64,000 bases of DNA from Aliidiomarina quisquiliarum (GCF_023922585.1 NZ_JAMFTN010000014.1:254232-318231), one strand, 5' to 3'; positions 19,957 to 31,345 are shown, counted from the stretch's first letter. A program made the numbers and translations. The notes: a model not told the origin generated them from the sequence alone.

Positions 19957-21006
19957 CTATAGTTTATGCTCTGCCGCTTTCGCTGCCAATATTTCACGTG
20001 CCATTTCGTCGGCAATTTCGCCCGTAGGACGGTTTTCTTCTTTCGCGCGAGTGAATATTTTGTCGAGCGTATTGTAAATGTTACGAACTCGAGCCGCCGT
20101 TTCTTCATTGCTAAAGCTTGCCGCTTCAGAACAAACGTGAATAACACCACCGGCATTAATCACATAGTCAGGGGCGTACAAAATACCCATGTCTTTGACG
20201 ATTTTGTCGTGAGCCGCGGTAGCTAACTGGTTGTTGGCACTACCTGCAATAACTTTGGCTTTAATACGCTTTAAGGTGTCGTCGTTAATGGTGGCACCTA
20301 AGGCACAAGGCGAGTACACGTCAACGTCTTGGTCGTAGATGTCGTCAATACTAACGGCTGTAGCACCTAATTTGCTTACGGCACGGTCAACCGCTTCTTG
20401 GTTTACGTCGCTTACAAACAATATGGCACCGTCTTTTGCACAATATTCTGCTAAGCCATAACCAACTGCACCGAGTCCTTGTAAGGCAATTTTAACGCCT
20501 GTTAAGTCTTCGCTACCTAGGGCATGTTTAACCGCTGCTTTTAAACCTAAGTAAGCACCTAGCGCCGTATGTGGTGAAGGGTCGCCAGCTTTTTCAGCGG
20601 TACCAGCTACATAACGAGTTTGGGTGCTAATAACAGCAATATCCGTGGTGCGAATGTTCACGTCTTCGGCAGTAATGTACTTACCACCTAAAGAGTCGAT
20701 AAAACGGCCATAGGCTTTAAATAGCGGGTCGCTTTTATCGGTTTTCGCATCGCCAATAATAACCGCTTTGCCGCCACCTAGTGGCAAACCAGCTAAAGCG
20801 CTTTTATAGGTCATGCCGCGCGACAAACGTAGTACGTCGGTTAGTGCTTCGGCAGACGATGCATAATTCCACATACGGGTACCACCTAACGATGGACCCA
20901 TAGTAGTGTCGTGCACCGCAATAATTGCTTTTAAACCTGATTCTTGATCGTGACAGAAAACCACTTGTTCGTGATTATCAAATTCTTTATGTTCAAACAG
21001 GGACAT
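19957..21006 (-). CDS. Leucine dehydrogenase (Glu/Leu/Phe/Val dehydrogenase family)
   Basis: The enzyme reversibly deaminates branched-chain amino acids with NAD+, feeding them into catabolism or branched fatty acid synthesis. The 349-residue length fits LeuDH rather than the longer glutamate dehydrogenases. Lys68 and Lys80 (in YKSALAGLPLGGGKA) align with the substrate and catalytic lysines of Bacillus leucine dehydrogenase. The NAD-binding turn GLGAVGYGLAEYC is at about residues 174-186. It is a single gene, with a 285-bp region on its upstream side. Exact preference among Leu, Val and Ile cannot be told. Confidence 0.92.
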   Translation of the reverse strand: MSLFEHKEFDNHEQVVFCHDQESGLKAIIAVHDTTMGPSLGGTRMWNYASSAEALTDVLRLSRGMTYKSALAGLPLGGGKAVIIGDAKTDKSDPLFKAYGRFIDSLGGKYITAEDVNIRTTDIAVISTQTRYVAGTAEKAGDPSPHTALGAYLGLKAAVKHALGSEDLTGVKIALQGLGAVGYGLAEYCAKDGAILFVSDVNQEAVDRAVSKLGATAVSIDDIYDQDVDVYSPCALGATINDDTLKRIKAKVIAGSANNQLATAAHDKIVKDMGILYAPDYVINAGGVIHVCSEAASFSNEETAARVRNIYNTLDKIFTRAKEENRPTGEIADEMAREILAAKAAEHKL

Positions 21007-21291
21007 GAAGTTTACCCTTATTTAGTTGTCTTAAAACGCAGCGTAAATTACCACTTTGCGTGCTTAAGCGCTAGTCGCTAGCTTAATATAAATAGTACAT
21101 GAAAAGGTTATTTTGTAAGAGTTCTTTACAGCAAACAGGTCGAACCAGAGCGACGCCTTTGTTATTACTACCACCGTTAGAATGACCTTAAAGGAGAGCG
21201 GTAATATAAGCCGTGGGAAGTTATTCCCTGTTTTGATGGTAAATGATAAGCTTCAGCCTAACCAAAAAAGCAGTTGATAAAGAGTATTAAC

Positions 21292-21702
21292 ATGACCGCA
21301 ATGACCGAACAAGAAATGCAAGAGTGGGTACGCGCCCAGTTTCAACGGGCGAATGCTTATCTTGCCGAGCGTGGCTTAATTACCAATGTTATTTTAACCA
21401 AAGAAAGCCGCTATTTTGCCCCCCACTTGGCCGTATGGAAATTTACCCTGCAAGGGTTAACGGAAAAAGTGTGGGCCATTACCGGTAACGACTTACCGAC
21501 TGACCACATTGATGCAAGTTTTGCGGCCACCCCACAAGACGCGTTGCGTTATTTTTCGTATCGTTGGCAGTTAAAAGCCGACAAAATATTGGCCAGCGAA
21601 TTACCTAGCGATGCCAAGCAACAAGAGTTTGCCCAAATATTAATTCGTAGTGCGGAAAAAATATACCCGCTCAGCGAAAACCCGTCTCTTTGGCAGGAAT
21701 AA
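21292..21702 (+). CDS. Small uncharacterised protein, DUF4826-like
   Basis: This 136-residue cytoplasmic protein has no signal or membrane segment. Its WVRAQFQRANAYLAERG start, the ESRYFAPHLAVWK stretch and the DALRYFSYRWQLKADKI stretch resemble the DUF4826 family of marine gammaproteobacteria, recalled from family knowledge. No catalytic motif is apparent. ATG at 21292 follows an AAAGAG ribosome site; ATG at 21301 is equally possible, and the upstream TTG at 21274 is not needed. It is convergent with roxA. Confidence 0.6.
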   Translation: MTAMTEQEMQEWVRAQFQRANAYLAERGLITNVILTKESRYFAPHLAVWKFTLQGLTEKVWAITGNDLPTDHIDASFAATPQDALRYFSYRWQLKADKILASELPSDAKQQEFAQILIRSAEKIYPLSENPSLWQE

Positions 21703-21742
21703 AAACCTTAACGATGAAGAAAAGGGTAATGAAGAAGAGGGT

Positions 21743-22954
21743 TTAGCTCTCTTCTTCGCTCTCGTCTTGGTAATCTTCTTCGTTGTATTCTGGCACTAAA
21801 TACCCTTCATTTACTAACCACAGCACTAGGGCAGAAGCCGCTGCCGACGCTTTTACCCGGGCGGCGATAAAGTTACTGTTCAACGATTCATGCGCTTTAA
21901 ACAGGGCTAATAACTGTTCTGTGTCGCTGTCGGCTAAGAAGCGTTGCCCTTGCACGTACAGCGCTAGTTCAACTTCAGCCGTGTTTGCCGACTTTTCGTG
22001 CACCGTTAACCAGCGCAAACCAGGTGCCGTTAAATACTGTGGGTTGGTGCTTAACCAAGCCAGTAGCTGTTCGCTCGTAATGCTTTGTTCAGGCCAAAAC
22101 TGTAAGGGTGGCCGTGGATTTTGTGACAAGTACACCGCACACAGGCGTTGCATTAGTGCTTCGTTTGCCACGGCTGAGGTAACAAGATCTTTAAAGGCAG
22201 TAACTGCACTGGCCGGCAAGTACCACGAAGGCTGGTTTGCTTGTGCTGCTAACGAGCCGCTAGTGTCTTTAAACCGTGTTGTTAATAGGTCTTCGTCTAA
22301 GGCTTTATCGGCTAATGCCGACAGCAGCTCGGCTTGGCTAGGGGCTCTAAAACCAACGGAATAATTTACCGAGGCTTCAATGCTTACTCCTTCATGGGGG
22401 AAACCCGCCGGAATATAAATCATGTCGCCGGGCTCGAGCACCACGTCAATAATGGGGGTAAAGCCTTTTACTTGTTTTAGTTCAGGGTGTGGGGTTATGG
22501 TTTCTAAACCACCGGGCTGGCCAATTTGCCATTGGCGGCGGCCACTGCCTTGAATAATAAACACGTCGTATTGGTCCACATGGGGGCCAACACCACCTTT
22601 AGGCGTGGCAAAGCTAACCATTAAGTCGTCGATACGCCAGTCGGGTAGCCATTCAAAATGGCGTAACAAGTGGCGGGCAGGTGGGTAATGTTCATTCACC
22701 GCCTGCACCAGTAAGGTCCAATGGGAATCGCCCAGCTTGGCATAGTTGTCGAAAGGACCATGTTCAAGCTGCCACCGACCTCGTTCACACCAAATAACCC
22801 GTGAATCGACCCCTGGCTCTAGCGCTAAGCCAGCCAGCTCGTCTGGCGACAAGGGCTCAACCAGATCAGGCATAACTTGACGAAATACCCCAGGTTGCTG
22901 TTGCCAATAACGGCGCTTAAAGTCTTCGGTGTCGAAGTCACGGAGTTGTTTCAT
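21743..22954 (-). CDS. roxA: Ribosomal protein uL16 3-hydroxylase (JmjC-type oxygenase)
   Basis: RoxA (YcfD) hydroxylates an arginine of ribosomal protein uL16 using 2-oxoglutarate, oxygen and Fe(II). The iron-binding triad His125, Asp127 and His187 is in the motifs GPHVDQYDVF and PAGFPHEGV, at the same numbers as I recall for E. coli YcfD. A C-terminal winged-helix region follows, ending in an acidic tail (YNEEDYQDESEEES). The 403-residue length is about 30 more than E. coli. It is three bp from purB, in the same direction, in a block also conserved in enterobacteria. Confidence 0.93.
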   Translation of the reverse strand: MKQLRDFDTEDFKRRYWQQQPGVFRQVMPDLVEPLSPDELAGLALEPGVDSRVIWCERGRWQLEHGPFDNYAKLGDSHWTLLVQAVNEHYPPARHLLRHFEWLPDWRIDDLMVSFATPKGGVGPHVDQYDVFIIQGSGRRQWQIGQPGGLETITPHPELKQVKGFTPIIDVVLEPGDMIYIPAGFPHEGVSIEASVNYSVGFRAPSQAELLSALADKALDEDLLTTRFKDTSGSLAAQANQPSWYLPASAVTAFKDLVTSAVANEALMQRLCAVYLSQNPRPPLQFWPEQSITSEQLLAWLSTNPQYLTAPGLRWLTVHEKSANTAEVELALYVQGQRFLADSDTEQLLALFKAHESLNSNFIAARVKASAAASALVLWLVNEGYLVPEYNEEDYQDESEEES

Positions 22955-22956
22955 GG

Positions 22957-24366
<1,410 letters not shown>

Positions 24367-25053
24367 CTAAGAAGTTAAAAGAAGTGAGTTCGCCGCCTGC
24401 ACCATGGTGCCGCGATGAAATAAAACATGGCGTTTTTTGCCGCCTACTTGGCGCCATAATACAGCGCTACGAATACCCGCTAACAGTAAGGTACGTATTT
24501 GGTTTTGAATAGCCTGCTGTTTTAGCAGTGCGGGCTTGCCTTTTACCAGAATAGGGCGGGCTAAAGGGCCAACAATGCCACTGTATAAGCCTGCCAAGTT
24601 TTCCATAATACGGTAGTTATCGACGTTAAAGTCGTATTTTTGTCGCGCCACTTGGGTTAAGCCAGCGGCTAATTCACTCACTGCTTTGCTGTTACCGTTA
24701 AGCACTCGTTCTAACCTAAGCATATTTATAACCAGCTCTACTTGTTGCTGGTCTTTCGCACCTTTACCGGCAAATTGGTTAATAAATATTTGTAAACCAA
24801 TGTGCAGCGGGTTGTGGCCAGGGTTAGTGCTGTGCTGATCCGTGTTGTGGTCGGCGTTGGCCGCAATAGAATAATGGGTGTCGGTGACGTATATGTCTTC
24901 AATAGACGCTGCATTAACAGCTAACACCGAGTTAACCAATGGGTTAATTGCTTCTGCTGGGGTTACCTGCCCACGGTGGGCCAGCTGTTGTACACAGGCT
25001 GCGGCTTGGCATAAACCGGCTAAGGCAAACACACGTTGTTGCCACTCGGTCAC
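24367..25053 (-). CDS. hflD: High frequency lysogenization protein HflD homologue
   Basis: HflD is a peripheral membrane protein that in E. coli lowers the level of phage lambda CII. The 228-residue sequence has the family features [19 protein letters not shown] at the N-terminus, [12 protein letters not shown] in the centre and [20 protein letters not shown] near the C-terminus. The start is GTG, with GTGA overlapping the mnmA stop. Its cellular role outside phage infection is unknown. Its position between mnmA and purB matches E. coli. Confidence 0.93.
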   Translation of the reverse strand: MTEWQQRVFALAGLCQAAACVQQLAHRGQVTPAEAINPLVNSVLAVNAASIEDIYVTDTHYSIAANADHNTDQHSTNPGHNPLHIGLQIFINQFAGKGAKDQQQVELVINMLRLERVLNGNSKAVSELAAGLTQVARQKYDFNVDNYRIMENLAGLYSGIVGPLARPILVKGKPALLKQQAIQNQIRTLLLAGIRSAVLWRQVGGKKRHVLFHRGTMVQAANSLLLTS

Positions 25054-26168
25054 AATGCAACCTCGAAATCAGTAATGCGCGACTCAATAATAGCGCCACC
25101 TAAACATACTTCATCAAGATAGAATACCGCCGACTGGCCCGGTGTAACGGCGGCTACAGGGGCGTTGAACATGACTTCTAAGTCGCCGTTTTCAAGGGGC
25201 GTAACCACACAAGGAATGTCTTCTTGGCGATAGCGGGTTTTAACCATACAGTGCAAAGGCTGGGTAAGCGTTTCGCGATTTACCCAATGTACTTGGCCAG
25301 CAATTAAACCTTTGGAAAACAGCCGTGGGTGTTGATTACCTTGGGCAACAATAAGTTCGTTGCTGGCAACGTTTTTGTCCACCACATACCAAGGGTCGTT
25401 GCCTGCATTGGCTAAACCACCAATAAGCAGACCTTTGCGCTGACCAATGGTGTGATACATTAAGCCTTCGTGTTGGCCTAGTTCAGTGCCGTCAACGGCA
25501 ACAATGGGGCCTGGCTGGGCTGGCAAGTACTGCTGGAGGAAGTCTTTAAATTTACGCTCGCCAATAAAGCAAATGCCGGTGGAGTCTTTTTTATCAAAGG
25601 TAATTAAGTTTTGCTCTTCAGCAATACGGCGTACTTCGGTTTTTTCAATGTTACCCACAGGAAATAGGGTACGGGCCACATGCTCATGGCTAAGAGTGTA
25701 CAAAAAGTAGCTTTGATCTTTGCTTTGATCAACACCACGTAATAATTGAAATTTACCGTTATGTTCACGGCGCTGGCAATAATGCCCGGTAGCAATGTAG
25801 TCGGCATTCAACACTTCGGCAGCAAAGTCTAAAAAGGCTTTAAACTTAATTTCTTTGTTGCACATAATGTCAGGGTTGGGGGTGCGGCCTGCTTTATATT
25901 CTGACAAGAAGTGCTCGAACACCGTGTCCCAATATTCTGCGGCGAAATTCACCGTATGCAATTCAATGCCTAGCTTTTCACACACCGCTTGGGCGTCTTT
26001 TAAATCGTCGGCAGCGGCACAATATTCATTGGTGTCGTCTTCTTCCCAGTTTTTCATAAAAAGCCCCTCAACTTGGTAGCCTTGTTGCTGCAATAACCAA
26101 GCTGAAACCGACGAGTCGACACCGCCGGACATACCTACGATAACGCGAGGGGACGTTGTTTTAGTCAT
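25050..26168 (-). CDS. mnmA: tRNA-specific 2-thiouridylase
   Basis: MnmA places sulfur on U34 of the tRNAs for Lys, Glu and Gln. The PP-loop ATP-binding motif GMSGGVDSS is at residues 12-20. Catalytic Cys103 ([12 protein letters not shown]) and Cys200 ([13 protein letters not shown]) fit the family's Cys102/Cys199 pair. The length is 372 residues. It is the upstream gene of the minus-strand block and overlaps hflD by four bases. Confidence 0.97.
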   Translation of the reverse strand: MTKTTSPRVIVGMSGGVDSSVSAWLLQQQGYQVEGLFMKNWEEDDTNEYCAAADDLKDAQAVCEKLGIELHTVNFAAEYWDTVFEHFLSEYKAGRTPNPDIMCNKEIKFKAFLDFAAEVLNADYIATGHYCQRREHNGKFQLLRGVDQSKDQSYFLYTLSHEHVARTLFPVGNIEKTEVRRIAEEQNLITFDKKDSTGICFIGERKFKDFLQQYLPAQPGPIVAVDGTELGQHEGLMYHTIGQRKGLLIGGLANAGNDPWYVVDKNVASNELIVAQGNQHPRLFSKGLIAGQVHWVNRETLTQPLHCMVKTRYRQEDIPCVVTPLENGDLEVMFNAPVAAVTPGQSAVFYLDEVCLGGAIIESRITDFEVAL

Positions 26169-26214
26169 GACAAACCTTTAATTACAAACACCAGTATTTG
26201 GGCGCTGAATTCTA

Positions 26215-26952
26215 TCACTTTTTCTGTTGTGGTAGAAGCTCGGTAGGTATCTCGGCGGTGGTTAGCTCGCGGTATTCGCCAGGCTGAAGGTTTTCAAGGT
26301 TAAAATTACCAATACAATGACGCACCAAGCGTAATGTGGGGTGGCCAATGGCGGCTGTCATTCGGCGCACTTGGCGGTTACGGCCTTCGGTAATGGTTAA
26401 ATTAAGCCAGGTGTCTTTAATTACTTTACGTACCCGCACTGGTGGGTTGCGCTGCCAAAGTGTAGGTGGTGCAATTATTTCCACTTGAGCAGGTAAGGTT
26501 TTGCCGTCGTTTAACAGCACACCTTGTTTAAGTTGCTGTAAGGCTTCGGCGGTTGGTTCGCCTTCCACCAGTACCCAATACGACTTGCGCATTTTTTGTT
26601 TCGGGTCGGTAATGCGCGCTTGAATAATGCCGTCGTTGGTTAATAACAATAGGCCTTCGCTGTCTTTATCGAGCCGCCCCGCTGGGTATACGTTGGCCAC
26701 TGGAATGAAGTGTTTTAATAAGCTGTCGCTAGGCTCGCCACTAAACTGGCAAAGGGTATTAAAGGGCTTGTTAAATAAAAGCACCCGTGGCGTAGCTGGG
26801 CGAGGGCGGCGGGGCTTGGTTTTCCACGCCGCGGACTTGTTACTAGCAAAAGCCTTGGGGTTAGCGCTAGCACTAGGCTTAGGGCGTGGTGAACGAGTTG
26901 TTGGGCTGCGTTTTACAGCAGTGGCTTTGCCTGTAGTAGGTTTTTTATTCAC
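26215..26952 (-). CDS. rluE: 23S rRNA pseudouridine synthase RluE
   Basis: RluE isomerises U2457 of 23S rRNA. The core of the RsuA type starts at about residue 55 (RVLLFNKPFNTLCQFSG), contains the catalytic Asp in AGRLDKDSEGLLLLT, and the TEGRNRQVRRM motif. There is no S4 domain, as in E. coli RluE. The first 54 residues form a Lys/Arg/Pro/Ser/Thr-rich basic tail of low complexity, longer than in E. coli. The start is a GTG at 26952 with a weak ribosome site, so the true start may be downstream. In E. coli rluE is also near mnmA. Confidence 0.9.
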   Translation of the reverse strand: MNKKPTTGKATAVKRSPTTRSPRPKPSASANPKAFASNKSAAWKTKPRRPRPATPRVLLFNKPFNTLCQFSGEPSDSLLKHFIPVANVYPAGRLDKDSEGLLLLTNDGIIQARITDPKQKMRKSYWVLVEGEPTAEALQQLKQGVLLNDGKTLPAQVEIIAPPTLWQRNPPVRVRKVIKDTWLNLTITEGRNRQVRRMTAAIGHPTLRLVRHCIGNFNLENLQPGEYRELTTAEIPTELLPQQKK

Positions 26953-27092
26953 GAATTACTCATTTGGGTAGAACAACAAAATCGCCGCTTGTTGTAGGGG
27001 TAGTTGCTGATTTGCTTTCAAATTACCAGTGAAAGTGCGGTACAATGCGAACTGTCATGTCATAAGCATAACAGCAGAATTGGAAAATACGA

Positions 27093-27923
27093 ATGAATGA
27101 AGTGAATAATGGCCCCCTAGTAAAACGCATTGGCGGCAGCCCAGGGAACGCCTTGTCGAACAATTTCAAGTTAGACAACAACAAAGTTTTACAAGAGGCC
27201 TGGGAATTAACTAAAACCACCAAGCCACCTTTTTTATTAGGGGCAATTATTATTTATTTAATTGCTATTGCTGGCAGTGTTATTTTAGAGCCATTACAAG
27301 TTGATTTAGCCACCATAGAAGAAACCGGTGTTATTCCTTTCGGCATGCTGGTAAGCCAGCTGGTATTACAAGTAGTAGTGGCGGTGCTGTTAGCTGGGCT
27401 AATAAGCATGGGCCTACGCAATGCCGTGCGCCACGTTAAAAGCAGCGAAGGCGAAACTACTCTAGTGCCTGAGAATTCTCCGAAAATGGTGTTTAGTCAT
27501 TTCGCTGGGGCATGGCCTATTGCGGCTATCGAAGTGGTTAAAATGGTTGGTATGTTAGCGCTGGTAACACTGGGTATTATGTTAGCTAGCCCATTGGGAC
27601 TGGCTGTAAATACATTACTTGGTATTTTTATGCTAATATCTTTAACCTTTGCTGTAGGTTTAAGCTTAGCGGTGCCACTGGTTATTAAAGATCAGCTCGG
27701 CCCGTTGAAAGCCATTCGTATATCACTAACCGTGGTGTTTCGGCAATTTTTTGCCTTCCTTTCTATTTATGCGGTTTTAACTATTCTTTTTATGCTGTCT
27801 ATTTTTACTTTGGGTATTGGCCTTATTTGGGTGATACCGTTGTTTTATAATGTAAAAGGCATTTTATACCGAGAGATCTTTGGCATTGAAACGCACGTAA
27901 TAGCAAAGAACAACATCCTATAG
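27093..27923 (+). CDS. Uncharacterised multi-pass inner-membrane protein
   Basis: The 276-residue product has a soluble start of about 45 residues, then around six hydrophobic segments (about 46-66, 83-105, 145-170, 175-200, 222-245 and 248-262). The general build is like YciC and other membrane proteins with a glycerophosphoryl-diester-like fold, but I cannot assign it to a named family. A TACAAT (27041-27046) preceded at 18 bp by a weak TTCAAA could be its promoter. It is divergent from rluE and lies 32 bp before a Bax-like hydrolase gene. Confidence 0.65.
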   Translation: MNEVNNGPLVKRIGGSPGNALSNNFKLDNNKVLQEAWELTKTTKPPFLLGAIIIYLIAIAGSVILEPLQVDLATIEETGVIPFGMLVSQLVLQVVVAVLLAGLISMGLRNAVRHVKSSEGETTLVPENSPKMVFSHFAGAWPIAAIEVVKMVGMLALVTLGIMLASPLGLAVNTLLGIFMLISLTFAVGLSLAVPLVIKDQLGPLKAIRISLTVVFRQFFAFLSIYAVLTILFMLSIFTLGIGLIWVIPLFYNVKGILYREIFGIETHVIAKNNIL

Positions 27924-27955
27924 TAGTAAGTAAGGTGGTGTAAAAGGATACCAAA

Positions 27956-28831
27956 ATGATAAATAAGATCATGACAAATAAAAAAACATTAGGGCTTATT
28001 GCGCTGATAACCACTGCATTTGTGGCCATATTGCTTATATTTGCGTTTCAGTCAGATAGCTCTCATCAAGGTGAAGCAGGCGGCATTCCATTTTCTAAAA
28101 CCCAGCGTATGCTGCCGCCGGTGAATGCTAAAATTAGCCATGGCACGAAAGAAGTGCCCGACTTTGGCAATATTAACCAAGTGCTTGAACGTAAAGTGGC
28201 TTTTTTCAGCTATTTATTGCCGGCTATACAATCTGAAAATCAACACATACTTGCTCAGCGCGACACTCTTTTGCGCTTGCACGAAAAAGTATTACAAGGT
28301 AAAGCCCTAACCAGCAGAGAAACGAAATGGTTAGACGACTTAAGTGAGTATTATCGAGTTGATGCTAATGATCGCACCCGTCGCTTTAACTTGCTACTAC
28401 GCCGTGTTGATATTGTGCCGGAAACCTTAGTGCTGATTCAAGCTGCCAACGAAAGCGGTTGGGGCACGTCGCGTTTTGCCCAAAGTGCCTTGAACTTTTT
28501 TGGCCAGTGGTGCTGGACCGAGGGTTGCGGCATTGTACCCGACCAACGCCCAAGTGGTGAAAGCTATGAAGTACGTTTGTTTAATTCTATGGAAGCGTCG
28601 GTAAAAAGCTACATTAGAAATTTAAACACCCATGCAGCGTACCAAGAGCTACGCTCAATTCGTTATGGCTTGCGCACTAATGAACAGCCTATTACAGCGG
28701 TGCCATTAACGGCAGGCTTAATGAGCTATTCCACCCGCGGGGAAGACTACATACACGAGCTGCAGCAAATGATTCGTGTAAACCGACCTATTATTGAAGT
28801 GGTACGCGACGAATTAGAAGATAATCACTAA
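27956..28831 (+). CDS. Bax-like glucosaminidase, membrane-anchored
   Basis: The C-terminal 150 residues hold a glucosaminidase-type (lysozyme-like) domain: LVLIQAANESGWGTSRFA, with its candidate catalytic Glu, then NFFGQWCWTEGCG and the NTHAAYQELR stretch. This is as in E. coli Bax and mannosyl-glycoprotein endo-beta-N-acetylglucosaminidases. The N-terminal hydrophobic stretch at about residues 16-35 can anchor it in the inner membrane, facing the periplasm and peptidoglycan. ATG at 27956 follows AAAGGA at good distance. The gene is terminated by the hairpin at 28837-28867. Confidence 0.85.
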   Translation: MINKIMTNKKTLGLIALITTAFVAILLIFAFQSDSSHQGEAGGIPFSKTQRMLPPVNAKISHGTKEVPDFGNINQVLERKVAFFSYLLPAIQSENQHILAQRDTLLRLHEKVLQGKALTSRETKWLDDLSEYYRVDANDRTRRFNLLLRRVDIVPETLVLIQAANESGWGTSRFAQSALNFFGQWCWTEGCGIVPDQRPSGESYEVRLFNSMEASVKSYIRNLNTHAAYQELRSIRYGLRTNEQPITAVPLTAGLMSYSTRGEDYIHELQQMIRVNRPIIEVVRDELEDNH

Positions 28832-28836
28832 CCATA

Positions 28837-28867
28837 AACAAAGCAGGCGTAATTAGCCTGCTTTGTT
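28837..28867. terminator. Hairpin between bax-like gene and uspE
   Basis: A perfect 12-bp stem (AACAAAGCAGGC with GCCTGCTTTGTT) and 7-nt loop lies between two converging genes. It lacks a long T-run but its arms end in AAC/GTT runs. Confidence 0.7.
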
Positions 28868-28890
28868 AGCTGATTGTAGTTCGCAACACC

Positions 28891-29814
28891 TTATTCAAAG
28901 GGGCATTTAAAGCCGTCGGGCTTCAAGGCCAGTAAATCGCAATTTAATTGACCTATTACGTGTTCGGCCGTATTACCAAGCAGCGCTGCTGAAATGCCAG
29001 TACGGCCAATGGTACCTAATACCACTAAACCCGCATCTATTTCCTTCGCTAACTTCGGAATGGCGTCTTCTGGCATGCCTTCCACTAAATGAGTTTTATG
29101 AATAGTAGCAGCGGCTGCGGCAACTAGCTTAGTAAGTTCGTTTTCATGGAATGCTTTTACGCTGGTTTGGTACTGGAAAGTGTCGAACTCTGGTATTTCA
29201 ATGGCTATCGCCGAAGGGGCCGACGGATAGCAGTTTACTAAATGTAATCTTGCCTTGAGCTTTTCGCTCATGGCGTTGGCGCTTTGAATAACCTTCTTGT
29301 TCAGCGCTTGGTGGGTGTCGCTTTCCGCTGCGGCATGCACAGCAGCAAGTATTTGGCCACCTTCTTCAGGCCAAGCATGCTCTTTTACCAACAATACTTG
29401 GCAGGGGGCTTTGCGTAATAAATGCCAGTCGGTAGGGGTAAAAATAACGCTTTGCAAGGCACCATGTTTTTTGGCGCCTTTAATTATAAGGTCGTGGCCA
29501 TGTTTAAGAGCACTGCGAATAATGGCTTCAAAGGGCCTATGGTGCCATACCACTTCTATGTTAATTGCTAAGTCAGTGGCGTTTGCTTCAGCTAATAGGC
29601 TATTTACCCATTGGTGCCTATCTTCAATCAGCGAGCTACGCATTTGTTCACGTTCTTCACCCGACAGCATGGTGGTCATTTCATAAGCGAAGTCGTAAAT
29701 AGAAACAAACAATGTAAGTTGAACAGGCATGATACGAGCTAAATGAAGGGCGCGTGACAGCGCTTTTTGCTCGTCGCTTTCAGCGTCAAGTACAACAAGA
29801 ATATTTTGATACAT
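28891..29814 (-). CDS. uspE: Universal stress protein UspE
   Basis: The protein has two tandem Usp domains (about residues 1-150 and 155-305), as in E. coli UspE. The first domain starts MYQNILVVLDAE and contains FTPTDWHLLRKAPC; the second ends with the VVLGTIGRTGISAALLGNTAEHV nucleotide-binding loop type. It acts in the cytoplasm in stress resistance and cell adhesion. The start is set at ATG 29814 (307 residues), because the AAGGAAGG ribosome site lies just before it; the frame stays open 45 bp further upstream. It follows fnr, as in E. coli. Confidence 0.93.
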   Translation of the reverse strand: MYQNILVVLDAESDEQKALSRALHLARIMPVQLTLFVSIYDFAYEMTTMLSGEEREQMRSSLIEDRHQWVNSLLAEANATDLAINIEVVWHHRPFEAIIRSALKHGHDLIIKGAKKHGALQSVIFTPTDWHLLRKAPCQVLLVKEHAWPEEGGQILAAVHAAAESDTHQALNKKVIQSANAMSEKLKARLHLVNCYPSAPSAIAIEIPEFDTFQYQTSVKAFHENELTKLVAAAAATIHKTHLVEGMPEDAIPKLAKEIDAGLVVLGTIGRTGISAALLGNTAEHVIGQLNCDLLALKPDGFKCPFE

Positions 29815-29930
29815 AAGCAACCTTCCTTGTGGGTGGAAAAGTGACTTCATTATAAGCAAGCTTAGTTCATGTGGCTTAACCCGTACAACTTTTCTAGTTA
29901 TGTATTCTAGCTAGGTAATTCAGTGAACGG

Positions 29931-30677
29931 TTAGGCTTGTTTTTTTTGGCAAGGAATGGGCGACAAACCTGCTATTTCACCAATACGGTTAATATCGCAA
30001 AGCTTGACCAAACGGCCACTTACTTTAATTATATGTTCACGCTGAAATTTGCCTAGCAAGCGGCTTACGGTTTCAACGGTTAAGCCCAAATAATTGCCAA
30101 TTTCAGCACGGGTCATGCTTAGGCGGTATTCTGAAGATGACAAACCACGCTTTTGAAAACGCGACGATAGTTCAAGTAAGAAGGTGGCCACCCGAGCTTC
30201 GGCATTGCGTGACGTAACCAAGCCAAGCATGCGCTTGTCGGCATTTATTTCGTCGCTCATTAGGCGCATTATTTGCCGCCGCAAGGTTGGTACCTGGCCA
30301 CTTAACAATTCAAGGTTGTCGTAAGGAATTTCGCATATCATGCTGGTTTCTAAGGCTTCAGAAAAGCCTTGGTAACGTTGGTCGGAAATAGAAGAAAAGC
30401 CAATTAAATCGCCTGGCAAATGAAACGCAGTAATTTGCATTTCGCCATTATCATTTAATATGTAACTTTTTAAGCTGCCAGAACGAACCGCATATAACGA
30501 GGTAAGGGGCTCGCCGGCCCGAAATAAGGTGTCGCCACGTTGGTAAGGGCGTTTGCGTTCAATTATAGAGTCGAGCTTAGTTAAGGAACTATCGTCTAAG
30601 GTGTAAGGCAAACACAACTGGTTGATGCCGCAATTTTGACAATTAATATAGTTTGCTGAACGATTCTCAGTGGACAT
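29931..30677 (-). CDS. fnr: FNR/EtrA-type anaerobic regulator
   Basis: FNR senses oxygen through a 4Fe-4S cluster and switches between aerobic and anaerobic genes. The four cluster cysteines are at 13, 16, 22 and 115. A cNMP-binding-like beta roll is followed by a helix-turn-helix (IGNYLGLTVETVSRLLGKFQ, about residues 193-212) whose recognition helix E..SR is the FNR type that reads TTGAT. The 248-residue length fits. AGGAG precedes the ATG. It ends the ccoNOQPHIS-safE cluster and probably controls it through the box at 37881-37894. Confidence 0.96.
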   Translation of the reverse strand: MSTENRSANYINCQNCGINQLCLPYTLDDSSLTKLDSIIERKRPYQRGDTLFRAGEPLTSLYAVRSGSLKSYILNDNGEMQITAFHLPGDLIGFSSISDQRYQGFSEALETSMICEIPYDNLELLSGQVPTLRRQIMRLMSDEINADKRMLGLVTSRNAEARVATFLLELSSRFQKRGLSSSEYRLSMTRAEIGNYLGLTVETVSRLLGKFQREHIIKVSGRLVKLCDINRIGEIAGLSPIPCQKKQA

Positions 30678-30691
30678 CTAAACTCCTAGAA

Positions 30692-31345
30692 CTAACGCAG
30701 CTGCATTAACCCAATAATGATTGTTGTTACGCCGTAACCTGCTAAAAGAATTGAAGAAGCCCAACGAAATTTGGCTGACTTTAACAGATGCTGCATGCGA
30801 TGACTAACCATACCTAAGAATAACATGCTTGGCAAAGTACCTACACCAAATAACAGCATAAAAAAACCACCCGATACCGGCGAAGCAGACAGGGCGGCCC
30901 ACGACAAGGCGCTATAAACCAAGCCGCAAGGAAGCCAGCCCCACAACATGCCGGCGGCGAAAATATGGCTGGTTTGGCTATTACGGTTAAATTTTTTCGA
31001 CCAAGGTTGTAGGCGCCGCCATAATACTGCACCTAGGCGTTCTAACCAGAGCAGGGCAACATTTATGCGCAGTAAATAGGCGGCTAATAATACCATCATT
31101 ATTCCTGCCGCAATACGCATCCAAATTAAAAATGAAGGCTGTAATTGCGCTAGGCCAAAAAATGCCGAGCCAACCAAAACGCCGGCAATCATATAGCTGG
31201 TTATACGGCCAAGGTTATAAAGTACAATACGTGTTTTACTTTGCTGCAAGCCCATAGCGCCGGCAAGGCCACCACACATAGCAATGCAATGCCCACTACC
31301 GGCAATACCCATTAATAAAGCAGCCCAGTAGTCGATAACATTCAT
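30692..31345 (-). CDS. SafE/TauE-like (DsbD_2-type) membrane protein of the cbb3 cluster
   Basis: The 217-residue protein has about six membrane segments and the motifs GSGHCIAMCGGLAGA at the N-terminus and WGWLPCGLVYSAL in the middle. These are the two copper-like Cys/His and Pro-Cys signatures of the family called sulfite exporter TauE/SafE or cytochrome biogenesis membrane region. In cbb3 clusters such proteins are thought to help copper delivery for oxidase assembly; the substrate is inferred from context. It overlaps ccoS by four bases. Confidence 0.8.
   Translation of the reverse strand: MNVIDYWAALLMGIAGSGHCIAMCGGLAGAMGLQQSKTRIVLYNLGRITSYMIAGVLVGSAFFGLAQLQPSFLIWMRIAAGIMMVLLAAYLLRINVALLWLERLGAVLWRRLQPWSKKFNRNSQTSHIFAAGMLWGWLPCGLVYSALSWAALSASPVSGGFFMLLFGVGTLPSMLFLGMVSHRMQHLLKSAKFRWASSILLAGYGVTTIIIGLMQLR

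Noticed and set aside
21007-21291. Riboswitch or small RNA before leucine dehydrogenase
   Set aside because: Some short inverted repeats are present, but no recognised riboswitch core or strong terminator is seen.
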